A stretch of 64,000 nt of DNA, taken from NCBI RefSeq assembly GCF_905175385.1, contig NZ_HG992749.1, positions 3,015,774-3,079,773 of the forward strand, in the 5' to 3' direction. The position numbers and the translations under genes are program-made. Under the pieces are notes generated by a model. The model saw only the letters and a program-made list of their open reading frames with translations, made no database searches and was not told the origin of the DNA. The stretch is from Vibrio sp. B1FLJ16 (GTDB lineage Bacteria > Pseudomonadota > Gammaproteobacteria > Enterobacterales > Vibrionaceae). Numbering within the stretch: the first letter of the stretch is position 1; every line of letters starts with the position of its first letter. Shown here one piece after another: positions 45,109-59,194 of the stretch.

Positions 45109-46950
45109 ATGCCAAAATATAGATCAGCAACTACCACACATGGTCGTAACATGGCGGGTGCTCGTGCGCTGTGGCGCGCAACAGGTGTAAAGGATGAGGA
45201 TTTCGGTAAACCAATCATCGCGGTGGTAAACTCGTTTACCCAATTTGTGCCGGGTCACGTACACCTGAAAGATATGGGTCAACTAGTCGCTCGTGAAATA
45301 GAAAAAGCGGGCGGCATCGCAAAAGAATTCAACACCATCGCCGTAGATGATGGTATCGCAATGGGTCACGGCGGCATGCTGTACTCACTGCCTTCCCGTG
45401 AACTGATTGCAGATTCTGTAGAGTACATGGTCAACGCTCACTGTGCCGATGCAATGGTGTGTATTTCTAACTGTGACAAAATCACTCCGGGAATGTTGAT
45501 GGCATCTATGCGTCTAAACATCCCTGTGATCTTCGTTTCTGGTGGTCCAATGGAAGCGGGTAAAACCAAGCTTTCTGATCAGATCATTAAACTAGACCTA
45601 GTTGATGCCATGATCCAAGGCGCGGATCCAAAAGTTTCTGACGAACAAAGCGAGCAGATCGAGCGTAGTGCCTGCCCGACTTGTGGATCCTGTTCAGGAA
45701 TGTTTACCGCCAACTCAATGAACTGTCTAACCGAAGCGTTGGGCTTGTCTCAGCCAGGCAATGGCTCAATGCTAGCGACTCACGCCGACCGTGAAGAGCT
45801 GTTCCTCAACGCTGGTCGACGTATTGTTGAATTGACACGTCGTTACTACGAGCAAGATGACGAATCGGCACTACCACGCAACATAGCTACCTTTGATGCA
45901 TTCGAAAACGCCATGGCACTAGATATCGCCATGGGTGGTTCAACTAACACCATTCTGCACCTGTTAGCGGCAGCGCAAGAAGGTGAAGTCGACTTCGATA
46001 TGGAAGATATCGATCGTCTGTCCCGCCAGGTACCGCATCTGTGTAAGGTAGCGCCATCGACTCAGAAATATCACATGGAAGATGTACACCGCGCTGGTGG
46101 TGTCATGGCTATCCTTGGTGAACTGGACCGCGCAGGTCTACTGCACAATGATGCTCGCACTGTACTTGGCCTTTCAATGAAAGAGCAGCTGGCGAAATAC
46201 GACATCATTCAAACTGAAGACGAAGATGTACTCAAATTCTACCGGGCAGGCCCAGCTGGTATCCGCACCACCCAGGCATTCTCACAAGACTGCCGTTGGG
46301 ATCGTCTCGATGATGACCGTGCTGAGGGTTGTATTCGTACTAAAGATAACGCCTTTAGCCAAGAAGGTGGTCTGGCCGTTCTGTCAGGCAACATCGCGCT
46401 GGATGGCTGTATTGTTAAGACGGCGGGTGTTGATGAAAGCATCCTCAAATTCACTGGACCTGCTGTGGTTTTTGAAAGCCAGGAAGACGCTGTTGAAGGC
46501 ATCTTGGGCGGCAAAGTAAAGGCTGGCGATGTGGTTGTTATCCGTTACGAAGGGCCGAAAGGTGGTCCGGGCATGCAGGAAATGCTTTACCCGACGACTT
46601 ACCTGAAATCGATGGGGCTGGGCAAAGAATGTGCCCTGCTTACTGATGGCCGTTTCTCTGGTGGTACATCTGGTCTTTCGATCGGTCATGCTTCTCCGGA
46701 AGCTGCAAATGGCGGTGCGATTGGTTTGGTGAAACAAGGTGATATGATCGCGATTGATATTCCAAACCGTACGATTTCACTCGAAGTTTCTGAGCAAGAA
46801 CTGGCTGAACGCCGTGCAAAACAAGATGAACTGGGATGGAAACCCGTTGACCGTCAGCGTGAAGTATCGTTCGCACTAAAAGCGTACGCCAGCATGGCAA
46901 CCAGTGCTGACAAAGGCGCGGTACGAGACAAATCTAAGCTAGAGGGCTAG
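45109..46950 (+). CDS. ilvD: Dihydroxy-acid dehydratase IlvD
   Basis: Iron-sulfur dehydratase for the third common step of Ile/Val synthesis. It has 613 residues (E. coli 616), with [14 protein letters not shown] and [17 protein letters not shown] holding the cluster cysteines, and [19 protein letters not shown] at the C-terminal domain. ilvA starts 2 nt after its stop. Confidence 0.97.
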   Translation: MPKYRSATTTHGRNMAGARALWRATGVKDEDFGKPIIAVVNSFTQFVPGHVHLKDMGQLVAREIEKAGGIAKEFNTIAVDDGIAMGHGGMLYSLPSRELIADSVEYMVNAHCADAMVCISNCDKITPGMLMASMRLNIPVIFVSGGPMEAGKTKLSDQIIKLDLVDAMIQGADPKVSDEQSEQIERSACPTCGSCSGMFTANSMNCLTEALGLSQPGNGSMLATHADREELFLNAGRRIVELTRRYYEQDDESALPRNIATFDAFENAMALDIAMGGSTNTILHLLAAAQEGEVDFDMEDIDRLSRQVPHLCKVAPSTQKYHMEDVHRAGGVMAILGELDRAGLLHNDARTVLGLSMKEQLAKYDIIQTEDEDVLKFYRAGPAGIRTTQAFSQDCRWDRLDDDRAEGCIRTKDNAFSQEGGLAVLSGNIALDGCIVKTAGVDESILKFTGPAVVFESQEDAVEGILGGKVKAGDVVVIRYEGPKGGPGMQEMLYPTTYLKSMGLGKECALLTDGRFSGGTSGLSIGHASPEAANGGAIGLVKQGDMIAIDIPNRTISLEVSEQELAERRAKQDELGWKPVDRQREVSFALKAYASMATSADKGAVRDKSKLEG

Positions 46951-46952
46951 CG

Positions 46953-48500
46953 ATGATGGAATCTCAACCCGCTAAAAAAGTAAATCAATCCGGCGCAGAC
47001 TATCTGCGCCAGATCTTGCGTGCACCTGTATATGAAGTCGCAACGGTTACACCACTTCAGGATATGCCGCGACTTTCCGCACGCATTAATAACAATGTGC
47101 AGATAAAACGTGAAGACCGCCAGCCTGTGCACTCATTCAAGCTACGTGGTGCCTATAACATGGTGGCAAGCCTGTCAGAAGAGCAAAAGGCTGCTGGCGT
47201 TATTGCCGCTTCTGCAGGGAACCACGCCCAGGGCATGGCGCTCTCCGGCACTAAGCTGGGTATCAAGACCACAATTGTAATGCCAAAGACCACGCCGGAC
47301 ATCAAAGTTGATGCGGTGCGAAGCTTTGGCGGCAATGTGGTGCTGCACGGCAGTAACTTTGATGAGGCAAAAGCAGAGGCAGAGCGCCTGTCAGAAGAAA
47401 ACGGCTATACCTTCGTTCCTCCTTTTGATCACCCGCTGGTGATTGCCGGTCAGGGCACCATCGGCATGGAAATGCTGCAGCAAAATGGTCATCTTGATTA
47501 TATCTTTGTTCCAGTCGGCGGCGGTGGCTTAGCCGCTGGTGTCGCGGTACTGGTCAAGCAACTGATGCCGGAAATCAAGGTCATAGCCGTCGAACCTGAA
47601 GACTCTTCATGTCTAAAAGCAGCCCTGGATGCCGGTGAGCCGGTGGTGCTGGATCAGGTCAGTATGTTTGCTGATGGTGTCGCTGTAAAACGTATCGGTG
47701 AAGAAACTTTCCGTCTGTGCCAGAAGTACATTGACGGGCATGTCGCGGTATCAAGCGACGAAATCTGTGCTGCTGTGAAAGACATCTTTGAGGATACCAG
47801 AGCGATAGCTGAACCTTCCGGTGCACTTGCTCTGGCTGGCCTGAAGAAGTTTGCAGAACAGAACAAACTCGAAGGTAAAAACCTCAGCACGGTGCTGTCT
47901 GGTGCCAACACCAACTTCCACGGTTTACGTTATGTCTCTGAGCGGTGCGAACTGGGTGAGAAACGAGAAGGTCTACTTGCAGTTACCATCCCGGAACGCC
48001 AGGGGGCATTCTTCGAGTTCTGTAATTTGATTGGCGGTCGTGCGGTCACTGAATTTAACTACCGTTATAACGATGATGAACTGGCGAATATCTTTGTTGG
48101 TGTACGCTTGCAGGGCGGTCAGGAAGAGCTGGAGAACATCATTCGTGATCTGCGCGAAGGCGGTTATCCGGTGGTAGATTTATCTGATGATGAAATGGCA
48201 AAGCTGCACGTTCGTTATATGATCGGTGGCAAACCATCCAAAAAGCTCAAAGAACGCCTTTACAGCTTCGAGTTCCCAGAATATCCGGGTGCCTTGCTTA
48301 AATTCTTAAGTACACTTGGTACCCACTGGAATATCAGCCTGTTTAATTACCGTAACCACGGTGCCGATTACGGGCGAGTTCTGTGTGGTTTCGAGTTAGA
48401 TGAAAGCGATTTAGCCCGGTTTTCTGCGCATTTGCGTGAGCTGGGTTATCAGTGTAAGGACGAAACGGATAATCCGTCTTATAAGTTCTTCTTATCATAA
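46953..48500 (+). CDS. ilvA: Biosynthetic threonine deaminase IlvA
   Basis: PLP enzyme that makes 2-ketobutyrate from threonine, the first isoleucine-specific step. It has 515 residues (E. coli 514): catalytic domain with the PLP lysine in HSFKLRGAYNM and the phosphate loop VGGGGLAAG, then two ACT-like regulatory repeats (about 330-515) that bind isoleucine and valine. It is last in the operon. A second ATG directly follows the first. Confidence 0.97.
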   Translation: MMESQPAKKVNQSGADYLRQILRAPVYEVATVTPLQDMPRLSARINNNVQIKREDRQPVHSFKLRGAYNMVASLSEEQKAAGVIAASAGNHAQGMALSGTKLGIKTTIVMPKTTPDIKVDAVRSFGGNVVLHGSNFDEAKAEAERLSEENGYTFVPPFDHPLVIAGQGTIGMEMLQQNGHLDYIFVPVGGGGLAAGVAVLVKQLMPEIKVIAVEPEDSSCLKAALDAGEPVVLDQVSMFADGVAVKRIGEETFRLCQKYIDGHVAVSSDEICAAVKDIFEDTRAIAEPSGALALAGLKKFAEQNKLEGKNLSTVLSGANTNFHGLRYVSERCELGEKREGLLAVTIPERQGAFFEFCNLIGGRAVTEFNYRYNDDELANIFVGVRLQGGQEELENIIRDLREGGYPVVDLSDDEMAKLHVRYMIGGKPSKKLKERLYSFEFPEYPGALLKFLSTLGTHWNISLFNYRNHGADYGRVLCGFELDESDLARFSAHLRELGYQCKDETDNPSYKFFLS

Positions 48501-48508
48501 TAACCGAC

Positions 48509-48542
48509 AAAACACCCCGCCGACACGGGGTGTTATTATTTT
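48509..48542 (+). terminator. Terminator of the ilv operon
   Basis: AACACCCCG-CCGACA-CGGGGTGTT followed by ATTATTTT; ends ilvGMDA opposite the converging punR. Confidence 0.85.
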
Positions 48543-48554
48543 CCCAAGCTTAAT

Positions 48555-49457
48555 TTAAGCCTGCAACCAATCCTGATGTAACTGATTCGATGATCCTAAA
48601 TAATCCACCATCCATTGGATCAACTTATGGTTATCATCTTTACGCCATACTAGGCAGCAGCGACTCAACGGCTTGTCGTCCGGCAGAACCTTCTCCACCA
48701 GCACACCATCATTGATCAATGGCATCGCGATATGACGCGGCATATAACCAACACCAAGCCCCTGCTTCAGACACTCAATTGCAGCGTACCAGTTCGGCAG
48801 TAATAACCGGCGTTGCTGAGGATAGTGTCCAGTATGGCGTTTAGGCAGTACATTCGATGTATCGTCGAGACAGATAGCCGGGAACTGACTGACAAACGCT
48901 TCCGTTAACGTCTGCTGGCGGACGCAGGGATGCGCCGGAGACATAACGAATGCCCAATCCAGCGTGCCCATATCCCTGACTTCGAAGTCACCGCCGACCG
49001 GAACAGCGCTCGTCGCACCAACCACTATGTCAGCCCGCTCCTGAGCAATCGCTTCCCAGGAGCCATTAAACACTTCCATGTTGATCTGAAGCTCGGCAAA
49101 CTCAAACTCACGGTAAAAATCTTCCACCAGAGGTTTCAGCTTTTCCAGTTTTACCACGTTATCTAAGGTCAGCCTGAGGGTGGTCTGCCAGCCATGTGCG
49201 GCCCGGCGGGTCTGCGCTCTTACCTCTTCCATTTGGCGTAACAGCGCGCGAGCCTCGGTTATAAATATCTCCCCTGCCGGAGTTAATTCCACTTTTCTCG
49301 GCAGGCGACGGAACAAAATCACATCTAAATCCTGTTCAACCTGACGTACTCCGTAACTGATGGCCGAAGGCACTTTATGCAGTACCTCAGCAGCTGCGGT
49401 AAAACTGCCCAACTGAGCGACAGTATCGAGCATTTCTAATGAGGACTTGGAAAACAT
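48555..49457 (-). CDS. punR: LysR-type regulator PunR (YdhB)
   Basis: LysR family activator, 300 residues from the ATG at 49457. The DNA-binding domain (1-60) has FTAAAEVLHKVPSAISYGVRQVEQ; the effector domain has FNGSWEAIAQERADIVVGAT and VPVGGDFEVRDMG, which closely match E. coli YdhB (PunR), the adenosine/purine-nucleoside activator of the transporter gene punC. It is divergent from punC here too, which supports the name. Confidence 0.85.
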   Translation of the reverse strand: MFSKSSLEMLDTVAQLGSFTAAAEVLHKVPSAISYGVRQVEQDLDVILFRRLPRKVELTPAGEIFITEARALLRQMEEVRAQTRRAAHGWQTTLRLTLDNVVKLEKLKPLVEDFYREFEFAELQINMEVFNGSWEAIAQERADIVVGATSAVPVGGDFEVRDMGTLDWAFVMSPAHPCVRQQTLTEAFVSQFPAICLDDTSNVLPKRHTGHYPQQRRLLLPNWYAAIECLKQGLGVGYMPRHIAMPLINDGVLVEKVLPDDKPLSRCCLVWRKDDNHKLIQWMVDYLGSSNQLHQDWLQA

Positions 49458-49610
49458 CACCAATTACCTTTCAAATTTTTTGATTGATAACCAACAATTT
49501 TAACGTTTTATTTATTGGAAATCGAAAAATAGAATGAAAAGGTAAATAAATCAGGGTTGGCGCCAACTGATATTAGTAAAAATATAATTAAATAATTTGA
49601 TTGGTTAATA

Positions 49611-50816
49611 ATGAAAATATCAAAACTACAACTCGTTTATCTTGCAGTGTTATCAATGCTTGGCTTTGTCGCCACCGATATGTATCTGCCAGCATTTAAA
49701 GCAATGGAAATCGACTTCGCGACGGGTCCGGAACAGATTGCCCTGTCGTTAACCGTTTTTTTAGTGGGAATGGCATTTGGTCAGCTGATGTGGGGACTAG
49801 CCTCAGACAAATTTGGCCACCGCAACACGCTGGCCACAGGTTTGGTCGTATTTACGCTGGCTTCATTTGGTCTGGCATTCTGCGATCAGATCTGGCAGTT
49901 ACTTACCCTGCGATTTATTCAGGCTATCGGTGTCTGCGCACCTGCCGTTATCTGGCAGGCGATGGTTATAAAACGTTATTCAAGCAGCAGTCAGCAGATC
50001 TTTGCCACGATCATGCCTTTAGTCGCACTCTCTCCGGCACTGGCTCCTCAGTTAGGCGTAGTGCTTGCAGATAACTTTGGCTGGCACAGTATTTTTATCG
50101 CATTAACGCTGCTTGGCGTGTTACTTGTCGCTGCAACCATGATGCAGAAAGATGAAAAAGCGGAGACCAAACAGACCAATATCTCGTCAGATATTAAGAC
50201 CCTTCTTGGTTCGAAAACTTACCTCGGCAACGTCACCATGTTTGCCACTGCGTCTGCGGCTTTCTTCGCTTACTTAACTGGCATGCCAGAAATCATGGCG
50301 CAGCTAGGCTACGAAGCGAAAGACATCGGCCTGAGTTTTGTCCCGCAAACCATCGCATTTATGGCTGGTGGCTATTTAGGTAAAGTGGGAGTGCGCAAGT
50401 TTGGCGATAAACTGGTTCTGCGTCAGTTGATCGGTCTGTTCAGTGTCGCGTCTCTGATGGTTTTCGTCGCATCTCAGTGGACGTTAACCTCAATCTGGCC
50501 AATATTAACACCCTTCTGCTTAATTGCCGTCGCCAACGGTGCTCTTTATCCTATCGTAGTTAACCGCGCTCTGGAAAGTGCTCAGCGAAGCCCTGCTACC
50601 GCTGCTGGTTTACAGAACAGCCTGCAAATCTGTGTCAGTAGCCTAGCCAGTGCATTTGTCGCAGCGATGGCCAGTCAGGCTCAGTCAGTAACCGGTATAG
50701 CAATCATTATCTGTATGGGTGGTTTATGGATAGGCTACACACTGGCAAACCGGGAACTATCGCGACATTTCGTGGCACCGGATAACGCGCGTGTAGTGAG
50801 TGAGGAGGAGTTGTAA
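49611..50816 (+). CDS. punC: Purine nucleoside MFS transporter PunC (YdhC)
   Basis: 12-helix major facilitator of the Bcr/CflA family, 401 residues. The N-terminal MLGFVATDMYLPAFKAM is typical, and the cytoplasmic loop GLASDKFGHRNTL carries the MFS signature. Similarity to E. coli YdhC and the divergent punR suggest nucleoside uptake rather than drug efflux. The punR-punC interval has only A/T-rich sequence, with GAAAATAGA-like stretches but no clear palindrome. Confidence 0.85.
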   Translation: MKISKLQLVYLAVLSMLGFVATDMYLPAFKAMEIDFATGPEQIALSLTVFLVGMAFGQLMWGLASDKFGHRNTLATGLVVFTLASFGLAFCDQIWQLLTLRFIQAIGVCAPAVIWQAMVIKRYSSSSQQIFATIMPLVALSPALAPQLGVVLADNFGWHSIFIALTLLGVLLVAATMMQKDEKAETKQTNISSDIKTLLGSKTYLGNVTMFATASAAFFAYLTGMPEIMAQLGYEAKDIGLSFVPQTIAFMAGGYLGKVGVRKFGDKLVLRQLIGLFSVASLMVFVASQWTLTSIWPILTPFCLIAVANGALYPIVVNRALESAQRSPATAAGLQNSLQICVSSLASAFVAAMASQAQSVTGIAIIICMGGLWIGYTLANRELSRHFVAPDNARVVSEEEL

Positions 50817-50839
50817 ACTCCATTAGATTGCGGGCTACT

Positions 50840-51038
50840 TAACCTCAATTCGGGATAAGAAAGTCCAAGTAACTTTAATTTTCATTCACTTAATTAAACG
50901 TGTGAGTCAGTGCTGCAGTTTTAGATGGATAACAAGGCAAAATCACAAGTCAATAGCTAGTCTATTGCGGTGATTTCAACGCAGTTAGGCGCTAAAAGAG
51001 CTGTGCTGACTGGCTTAAATTATCCCGAGTTGAGGTTA
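50840..51038. repeat. Inverted-repeat element, family 4 (199 bp)
   Basis: The terminal inverted repeats (TAACCTCAA, then TCGGGATAA; 19 bp, one mismatch) bound a segment without an ORF. The core has ACAAGGC (50932-50938), TAGCTAGTCTA (50954-50964) and AACGCAGT (50978-50985), with complementary arms AAATCAC/GTGATTT. It occupies the punC-glmU joint. Confidence 0.8.
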
Positions 51039-51068
51039 CTTACTCATTCAGACAGGCATTAACAACAA

Positions 51069-51088
51069 AGCCGCTCAGATGAGCGGCC
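51069..51088 (-). terminator. Terminator after glmU
   Basis: On the minus strand GCCGCTCA and TGAGCGGC form a hairpin followed by TTTGTTGTT. Confidence 0.75.
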
Positions 51089-51119
51089 TCTATTTAGTTC
51101 ATGCTGACTAAATTAAGAA

Positions 51120-52481
51120 TTACTTTTTCTTTACTGGACGCTGCCAGCCAGAAATTCTGCGCTCCTGAGCGCGAGTAATGACTAACTCACCTTCCGCGAC
51201 ATCTTTAGTCAGAGTAGTACCCGCGCCGATGGTAGAACCGTCAGCGATGCTCACCGGAGCCACCAGCTGGCTATCAGAGCCTACAAATACATCGTCACCG
51301 ATAATAGTCTTGAACTTGTTCGCACCGTCGTAATTACAGGTAATAGTACCAGCACCGATATTTGTGCGCTGACCGATTTCCGCATCGCCCAGATAGGTCA
51401 GATGGTTCGCTTTAGAGCCTTCGCCAATACGGGCATTTTTCACTTCCACAAAGTTACCCACGTGAGCATCATTACGCAGCTCTGCCCCCGGACGCAGTCG
51501 GGTAAACGGACCTACCGTACACTCTTCACCAACAGTGGCACCTTCAATCACACTGTAAGGACGGATAATCGTGTTGTCATCAATCTCGCAGTCTTTCAGT
51601 ACACAGCCAGCACCGATAACGACATTATCCCCTAGCGATACCGTACCTTCGATAATGACATTAACGTCGATTTCACAGTCCATGCCGCACTGCAGCTCAC
51701 CACGCAGATCAAAACGAGCCGGATCGCGCAGCATCACCCCCTGCTCCAACAGTTTTTTGGCTTGCATCGCTTGGAAAGCGCGCTCTAAACGAGCAAGTTG
51801 AGCACGGTCATTAACCCCTTCAACCTCAATCGCGTTAACCGGGTGCACTGCTTCTACCGCACGGCCTTCATCGTGTGCCGCTGCGATAACATCTGTAAGG
51901 TAGTATTCGCCTTGCGCGTTATTGTTGTTCAGACCGGATAACCAGCGTTTCAGATCCCCGCCGGTTGCGACCATAACACCGGTGTTGATCTCTTTAATCA
52001 GCTTCTGTTCTTCAGTCGCATCTTTCTGTTCGACAATAGCGACCACAGGGCCGTTCTTACGTACGATACGGCCATAGCCCGTCGGGTTATCCAGAACCAC
52101 TGTCAGCAGTGCGATACCACCTGTCGGCTGGGCATCAAGCAGGCTTTCAATGGTTTCTTCTGAAATCAACGGGACGTCCCCGTATAGGATCAGTACTTTC
52201 TCATCATCTTCAAACTGTGCTGAAGCCTGATCGACAGCGTGGCCAGTACCAAGCTGTTCAGCCTGAAGCACCCAGTTTACTGGCTCATCAGCCAGGACTT
52301 GCTGCATCTGATCACCACCGTGACCGTACACCAGATGAACATTTTGTGCGCCAAGACCGGTACATGTATCAATCACATGCTTTGCCATTGGCTTCCCAGC
52401 CAAAGTGTGAAGTACTTTGGGCATGTTTGAGTACATACGGGTTCCTTTACCCGCTGCAAGAATTACGGCACTGAATTTCAT
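51120..52481 (-). CDS. glmU: Bifunctional UDP-GlcNAc synthase GlmU
   Basis: Acetylates glucosamine-1-P and then transfers UMP, giving UDP-GlcNAc for peptidoglycan and LPS. It has 453 residues: the N-terminal nucleotidyltransferase with LAAGKGTRM (9-17) and a C-terminal left-handed beta-helix of hexapeptide repeats from about 250 ([25 protein letters not shown]). It follows atpC on the same strand with a terminator between. Confidence 0.97.
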   Translation of the reverse strand: MKFSAVILAAGKGTRMYSNMPKVLHTLAGKPMAKHVIDTCTGLGAQNVHLVYGHGGDQMQQVLADEPVNWVLQAEQLGTGHAVDQASAQFEDDEKVLILYGDVPLISEETIESLLDAQPTGGIALLTVVLDNPTGYGRIVRKNGPVVAIVEQKDATEEQKLIKEINTGVMVATGGDLKRWLSGLNNNNAQGEYYLTDVIAAAHDEGRAVEAVHPVNAIEVEGVNDRAQLARLERAFQAMQAKKLLEQGVMLRDPARFDLRGELQCGMDCEIDVNVIIEGTVSLGDNVVIGAGCVLKDCEIDDNTIIRPYSVIEGATVGEECTVGPFTRLRPGAELRNDAHVGNFVEVKNARIGEGSKANHLTYLGDAEIGQRTNIGAGTITCNYDGANKFKTIIGDDVFVGSDSQLVAPVSIADGSTIGAGTTLTKDVAEGELVITRAQERRISGWQRPVKKK

Positions 52482-52581
52482 TGATAACCTATTGACGTTC
52501 TTTTAAGTAGTTGACAGTTATTTTAGACAGTTAGAAGGGATTAGTTAATGGTGAGAGGTCAATTTCAGACGAAAAATAATC

Positions 52582-52607
52582 AAAAGGCGACCATTTGGCC
52601 GCCTTTT
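52582..52607 (-). terminator. Terminator of the atp operon
   Basis: AAAAGGCG and CGCCTTTT pair across a 10-nt loop; on the minus strand it reads into TTTTGATTATTTTTC. It lies 23 nt after atpC. Confidence 0.78.
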
Positions 52608-52629
52608 CATGCAACGTTGCTAATTGAGC

Positions 52630-53052
52630 TTAGCGACGCTTTTTGGTCAGCTCGATAACTCGTAGCTGAGCAATGGCTTTAGCCAGTTCACTGGCCGCTT
52701 GTGCGAAGTCCATGTCGCCATGCTGGTTCTGGATGTTCTCCTCAGCACGACGCTTAGCTTCTTCTGCCTTCGCTGCGTCTAGATCTTCACCACGAATCGC
52801 TGTATCAGCCAGTACTGTAGCAGTACCCGGCTGAACTTCGACCATACCACCAGAGACATAAATGAACTCTTCGTGGCCGTGCTGTTTCACAATACGCACC
52901 ATACCAGGCTGAATAGCGGTCAGAAGCGGAGTATGGCCATGGAAAATACCAAGCTCACCTTCGCTACCGGTCACCTGAAACGTCTCTACACGACCAGAGA
53001 AAATGCGTTTCTCAGCGCTTACTACGTCTAGGTGAAAGGTTATTGGTGCCAT
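52630..53052 (-). CDS. atpC: ATP synthase epsilon subunit
   Basis: Central-stalk inhibitor subunit, 140 residues: an N-terminal beta-sandwich (1-85, [17 protein letters not shown]) and a C-terminal two-helix hairpin (90-140). Last gene of atpIBEFHAGDC; AGGAGG precedes the ATG. Confidence 0.96.
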   Translation of the reverse strand: MAPITFHLDVVSAEKRIFSGRVETFQVTGSEGELGIFHGHTPLLTAIQPGMVRIVKQHGHEEFIYVSGGMVEVQPGTATVLADTAIRGEDLDAAKAEEAKRRAEENIQNQHGDMDFAQAASELAKAIAQLRVIELTKKRR

Positions 53053-53070
53053 ATCGCCTCCTAGTTAGCC

Positions 53071-54489
<1,419 letters not shown>

Positions 54490-54509
54490 CTATTTCGTTT
54501 TACCTAAGC

Positions 54510-55376
54510 TTAAACCGCAGATGCACCACCAACGATTTCCGACAGTTCTTGTGTGATCGCAGCCTGACGGGCTTTGTTGTACACAAGTTCCAGATCTTCA
54601 ATCAAGTTGGTTGCGTTATCCGTTGCAGCCTTCATCGCAATCATTCGAGCCGCTTGCTCACAAGCAAGGTTCTCAACCACACCTTGGTATACCTGAGACT
54701 CTACGTAACGCACTAATAGCGTATCCAATAGAGGTTTTGGCTCAGGTTCATAGATGTAGTCCCATGAGTGCTCACGCTGCATCTCTTTGCTGTCCGATTT
54801 AGGCAAAGGTAGCAATTGATCGATCGTTGGTTGCTGAACCATAGTGTTCACAAACTTGTTGAACACTACGTATAGACGGTCCAGTTCACCTTCATCGTAT
54901 TTCTTAAGCATTACGCCAACAGAACCGATTAGGTCTTCCAGACTTGGGCTGTCGCCAAGGCCAGAAACCTGTGCCGCAACTTTTGCGCCACCATGTTTAA
55001 AGAAAGCCGTTGCTTTCGAGCCAATCACTGCCAGCTCAATTTCAGCGCCTTTCTCTTTCCATGTTTGGATGTCTGTAACGGCTTTTTTGAACACGTTGAT
55101 GTTCAAACCACCACACAGACCACGGTCTGTCGAAACGATGATGTAACCAACACGTTTAGCTTCACGCTCTTCTAGGTACGGATGACGGTACTCTAAATTT
55201 GCGTTTGCCACGTGACCGATCACTTTACGCATTGTTTCAGCGTATGGACGAGAAGCTTCCATTGCATCTTGAGAGCGACGCATTTTTGAAGCTGCTACCA
55301 TTTCCATCGCTTTCGTAATTTTCTGCGTGCTTTTAACACTACCGATTTTATTACGTATCTCTTTTGCGCCGGCCAT
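54510..55376 (-). CDS. atpG: ATP synthase gamma subunit
   Basis: Rotor shaft of F1, 288 residues. It has long N- and C-terminal coiled-coil helices, with [24 protein letters not shown] at the start (first 24 residues) and family block [11 protein letters not shown] near 80-90. Confidence 0.97.
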   Translation of the reverse strand: MAGAKEIRNKIGSVKSTQKITKAMEMVAASKMRRSQDAMEASRPYAETMRKVIGHVANANLEYRHPYLEEREAKRVGYIIVSTDRGLCGGLNINVFKKAVTDIQTWKEKGAEIELAVIGSKATAFFKHGGAKVAAQVSGLGDSPSLEDLIGSVGVMLKKYDEGELDRLYVVFNKFVNTMVQQPTIDQLLPLPKSDSKEMQREHSWDYIYEPEPKPLLDTLLVRYVESQVYQGVVENLACEQAARMIAMKAATDNATNLIEDLELVYNKARQAAITQELSEIVGGASAV

Positions 55377-55420
55377 CGTTACTCTCCGTTAGTTGGTGGC
55401 AGAGACTGCCACCGACCTAA

Positions 55421-56962
55421 TTACCAAGTTTGGGTTGCTACGAAGTCGTCAGTCAGTTTCTTCAACTGAGCTTCAACTTCATCGTTGTATGCACCCGTCT
55501 TGTCGATCTCAGCTGCAAATTCAGCGTATTGACCGCGAGCGTACGATAGTAGAGCCGCTTCGAAATCTAGCAGTTTGCTTAGTTCAACATCTGCTAAATA
55601 GCCGCGCTCTGCCGCGAAGATTACTAGTGCTTGGTCAAATACAGACATTGGAGCGTACTGTTTCTGCTTCATTAGCTCTGTAACTTTTTGACCATGGTCT
55701 AGCTGTTTCTTCGTCGCTTCATCAAGGTCAGAAGAGAACTGTGCGAATGCCGCTAGTTCACGGTACTGAGCTAGTGCAGTACGGATACCGCCAGATAGCT
55801 TCTTGATGATTTTCGTCTGAGCTGAACCACCTACACGAGATACTGAGATACCTGGGTCAACAGCTGGACGTACACCTGCGTTGAATAGCTCAGTTTGTAG
55901 GAAGATCTGACCATCGGTAATCGAGATTACGTTAGTCGGTACGAATGCTGAAACGTCACCAGCTTGAGTTTCAATGATAGGAAGAGCAGTCAAAGAACCA
56001 GTCTTACCTTTCACTTCACCGTTAGTGAAACGCTCTACGTACTCTTCGTTTACACGAGCTGCACGCTCTAGTAGACGCGAGTGTAAGTAGAATACGTCAC
56101 CCGGGAATGCCTCACGGCCTGGTGGACGTTTTAGTAGTAGAGAGATCTGACGGTAAGCTACCGCTTGCTTAGATAGATCATCGTAAACAATCAGTGCGTC
56201 TTCGCCGCGATCACGGAAGTATTCACCCATCGCACAACCTGCGTATGGCGCAAGGTATTGCAGCGCTGCAGATTCAGAAGCAGATGCAACAACAACGATA
56301 GTGTTTGCTAGCGCGCCATGCTCTTCTAGTTTGCGAACTACGTTAGCGATAGTCGATGCTTTCTGACCGATTGCTACGTAGATTGAGAAAATACCAGAGT
56401 TTTTCTGGTTAATAATCGCATCGATCGCCATTGCTGTTTTACCAGTCTGACGGTCACCGATTACTAGCTCACGCTGACCACGACCGATTGGGATCATTGA
56501 GTCAACAGACTTGTAACCAGTTTGTACAGGTTGGTCTACCGATTTACGGTCGATTACACCTGGTGCGATTACTTCTACAGGCGAAGTTAGTTTCGCTTCG
56601 ATTGGACCTTTACCATCGATAGGCTCACCCAGCGTGTTTACTACGCGGCCTAGTAGTTCCGGACCAACTGGCACTTCAAGAATGCGGCCAGTGCCTGTAA
56701 CTTTCATGCCTTCCCTAAGGTCAGCATATGGGCCCATTACAACCGCACCAACCGAGTCACGCTCAAGGTTAAGTGCTAGTGCATAACGGCCACCCGGTAA
56801 TTCAATCATTTCACCTTGCATCACGTCCGCTAGGCCGTGGATGCGGATGATACCATCGCTTACCGATACGATAGTACCCTCGTTGCGAGCTTCACTAACA
56901 ACTTCGAAAGATTCGATACGTTGTTTGATTAGATCGCTAATTTCCGTGGAATTAAGTTGCAT
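55421..56962 (-). CDS. atpA: ATP synthase alpha subunit
   Basis: Non-catalytic nucleotide-binding F1 subunit of 513 residues from the ATG at 56962 ([14 protein letters not shown]), the same length as E. coli; a longer upstream reading would run into atpH. The P-loop is GDRQTGKT (about 169-176), and [14 protein letters not shown] is the family signature. Confidence 0.98.
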   Translation of the reverse strand: MQLNSTEISDLIKQRIESFEVVSEARNEGTIVSVSDGIIRIHGLADVMQGEMIELPGGRYALALNLERDSVGAVVMGPYADLREGMKVTGTGRILEVPVGPELLGRVVNTLGEPIDGKGPIEAKLTSPVEVIAPGVIDRKSVDQPVQTGYKSVDSMIPIGRGQRELVIGDRQTGKTAMAIDAIINQKNSGIFSIYVAIGQKASTIANVVRKLEEHGALANTIVVVASASESAALQYLAPYAGCAMGEYFRDRGEDALIVYDDLSKQAVAYRQISLLLKRPPGREAFPGDVFYLHSRLLERAARVNEEYVERFTNGEVKGKTGSLTALPIIETQAGDVSAFVPTNVISITDGQIFLQTELFNAGVRPAVDPGISVSRVGGSAQTKIIKKLSGGIRTALAQYRELAAFAQFSSDLDEATKKQLDHGQKVTELMKQKQYAPMSVFDQALVIFAAERGYLADVELSKLLDFEAALLSYARGQYAEFAAEIDKTGAYNDEVEAQLKKLTDDFVATQTW

Positions 56963-56975
56963 GCTCCAATCCCCA

Positions 56976-57509
56976 TTAAGACTGCAATGCATCGCTCAGG
57001 CGGTTCAAACGACCACGCGCTGAGTTATCGATGACTAGGTCTCCGGCTCGAATAATAACCCCACCAAGTAGGGTCTCATCTACACTGCAATTCAGCTTCA
57101 CTTTGCGTTCAAGACGCGCTTCAAGTTTGCCGCCAATATTTGCAAGCTGCTCATCAGAAAGCTCTGACGCTGAAATTACTTCAACATCGATTTCCTTCTC
57201 ATGCTCTTTCTTCAGAATGAAGAATTGCTCACAAACATCAGGAAGGGCCGTCAAACGACCATTCTCAGCCATCACCTTCAGAAGGTTCTGACCATGTGCA
57301 TCAACTTGTTCGCCACAAACAGCAACAAATACTTCTGCCATTTTCTCAGCAGAGAATGAACTGGTTAACAGTTCACGCATTTGTTCGTTTTTGGCAACTT
57401 CAGCAGCAAAAGACAGCATTTGACCCCATTGGTCTAACTGGCCCTTATCTACCGCAAAGTCGAAGGCTGCTTTAGCATAGGGGCGTGCGATTGTAGTCAA
57501 ATCAGACAT
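56976..57509 (-). CDS. atpH: ATP synthase delta subunit
   Basis: Peripheral-stalk subunit joining F1 to subunit b. It has 177 residues, all-helical at the N-terminus ([15 protein letters not shown]) with the conserved C-terminal [24 protein letters not shown] motif. Confidence 0.96.
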   Translation of the reverse strand: MSDLTTIARPYAKAAFDFAVDKGQLDQWGQMLSFAAEVAKNEQMRELLTSSFSAEKMAEVFVAVCGEQVDAHGQNLLKVMAENGRLTALPDVCEQFFILKKEHEKEIDVEVISASELSDEQLANIGGKLEARLERKVKLNCSVDETLLGGVIIRAGDLVIDNSARGRLNRLSDALQS

Positions 57510-57523
57510 ATGCGCCCCCAGAC

Positions 57524-57994
57524 TTAAAGTTTTGCAGTAATGCTGTCGAGAATATCTTTTTGCGCATCTTTATCGATAGTACGCTCAAGGATTTTCTCAG
57601 CACCAGCTACAGCCAGAGTAGCAACTTGTTTGCGCAGGTCATCGCGTGCACGATTACGCTCAGCTTCAAGTTCTGCTTCCGCTTGCGCTAGGATTTTCTG
57701 GCGTTCTGCCTGAGCTTCCTCGCGAGCTTCATCTAGAATTTGAGACTTACGCTTATTCGCTTGATCGATGATCTCAGTTGCTGTGCGCTTCGCTTCTTTC
57801 AACTGATCAGAAGCGTTGGCTTGTGCTAGATCCAAGTCTTTAGCAGCACGTTCAGCTGCTTGAAGACCATCAGCAATTTTCTTCTGACGCTCTTCGATCG
57901 CTTGCATCAATGGCGGCCATACATACTTCATGCAGAACCACACAAATAGTGCGAACGAGATTGCTTGACCTAGCAGAGTTGCGTTTATGTTCAC
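57524..57994 (-). CDS. atpF: ATP synthase subunit b
   Basis: Peripheral-stalk subunit: one N-terminal membrane helix (4-27) and then a long charged coiled coil with a [18 protein letters not shown] heptad pattern. 156 residues, identical in length to E. coli. Confidence 0.97.
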   Translation of the reverse strand: MNINATLLGQAISFALFVWFCMKYVWPPLMQAIEERQKKIADGLQAAERAAKDLDLAQANASDQLKEAKRTATEIIDQANKRKSQILDEAREEAQAERQKILAQAEAELEAERNRARDDLRKQVATLAVAGAEKILERTIDKDAQKDILDSITAKL

Positions 57995-58065
57995 AACAGC
58001 TACCCCTCTATTTGGACTTAGTGTTAATCAGTGACAAGCCAAGGCTCGCCCCGAGTTAAAGGTGA

Positions 58066-58347
<282 letters not shown>

Positions 58348-58376
58348 TTAGTGCCCAAATAAAAAAGCTAAAAAAA

Positions 58377-59189
<813 letters not shown>

Positions 59190-59194
59190 TCATC

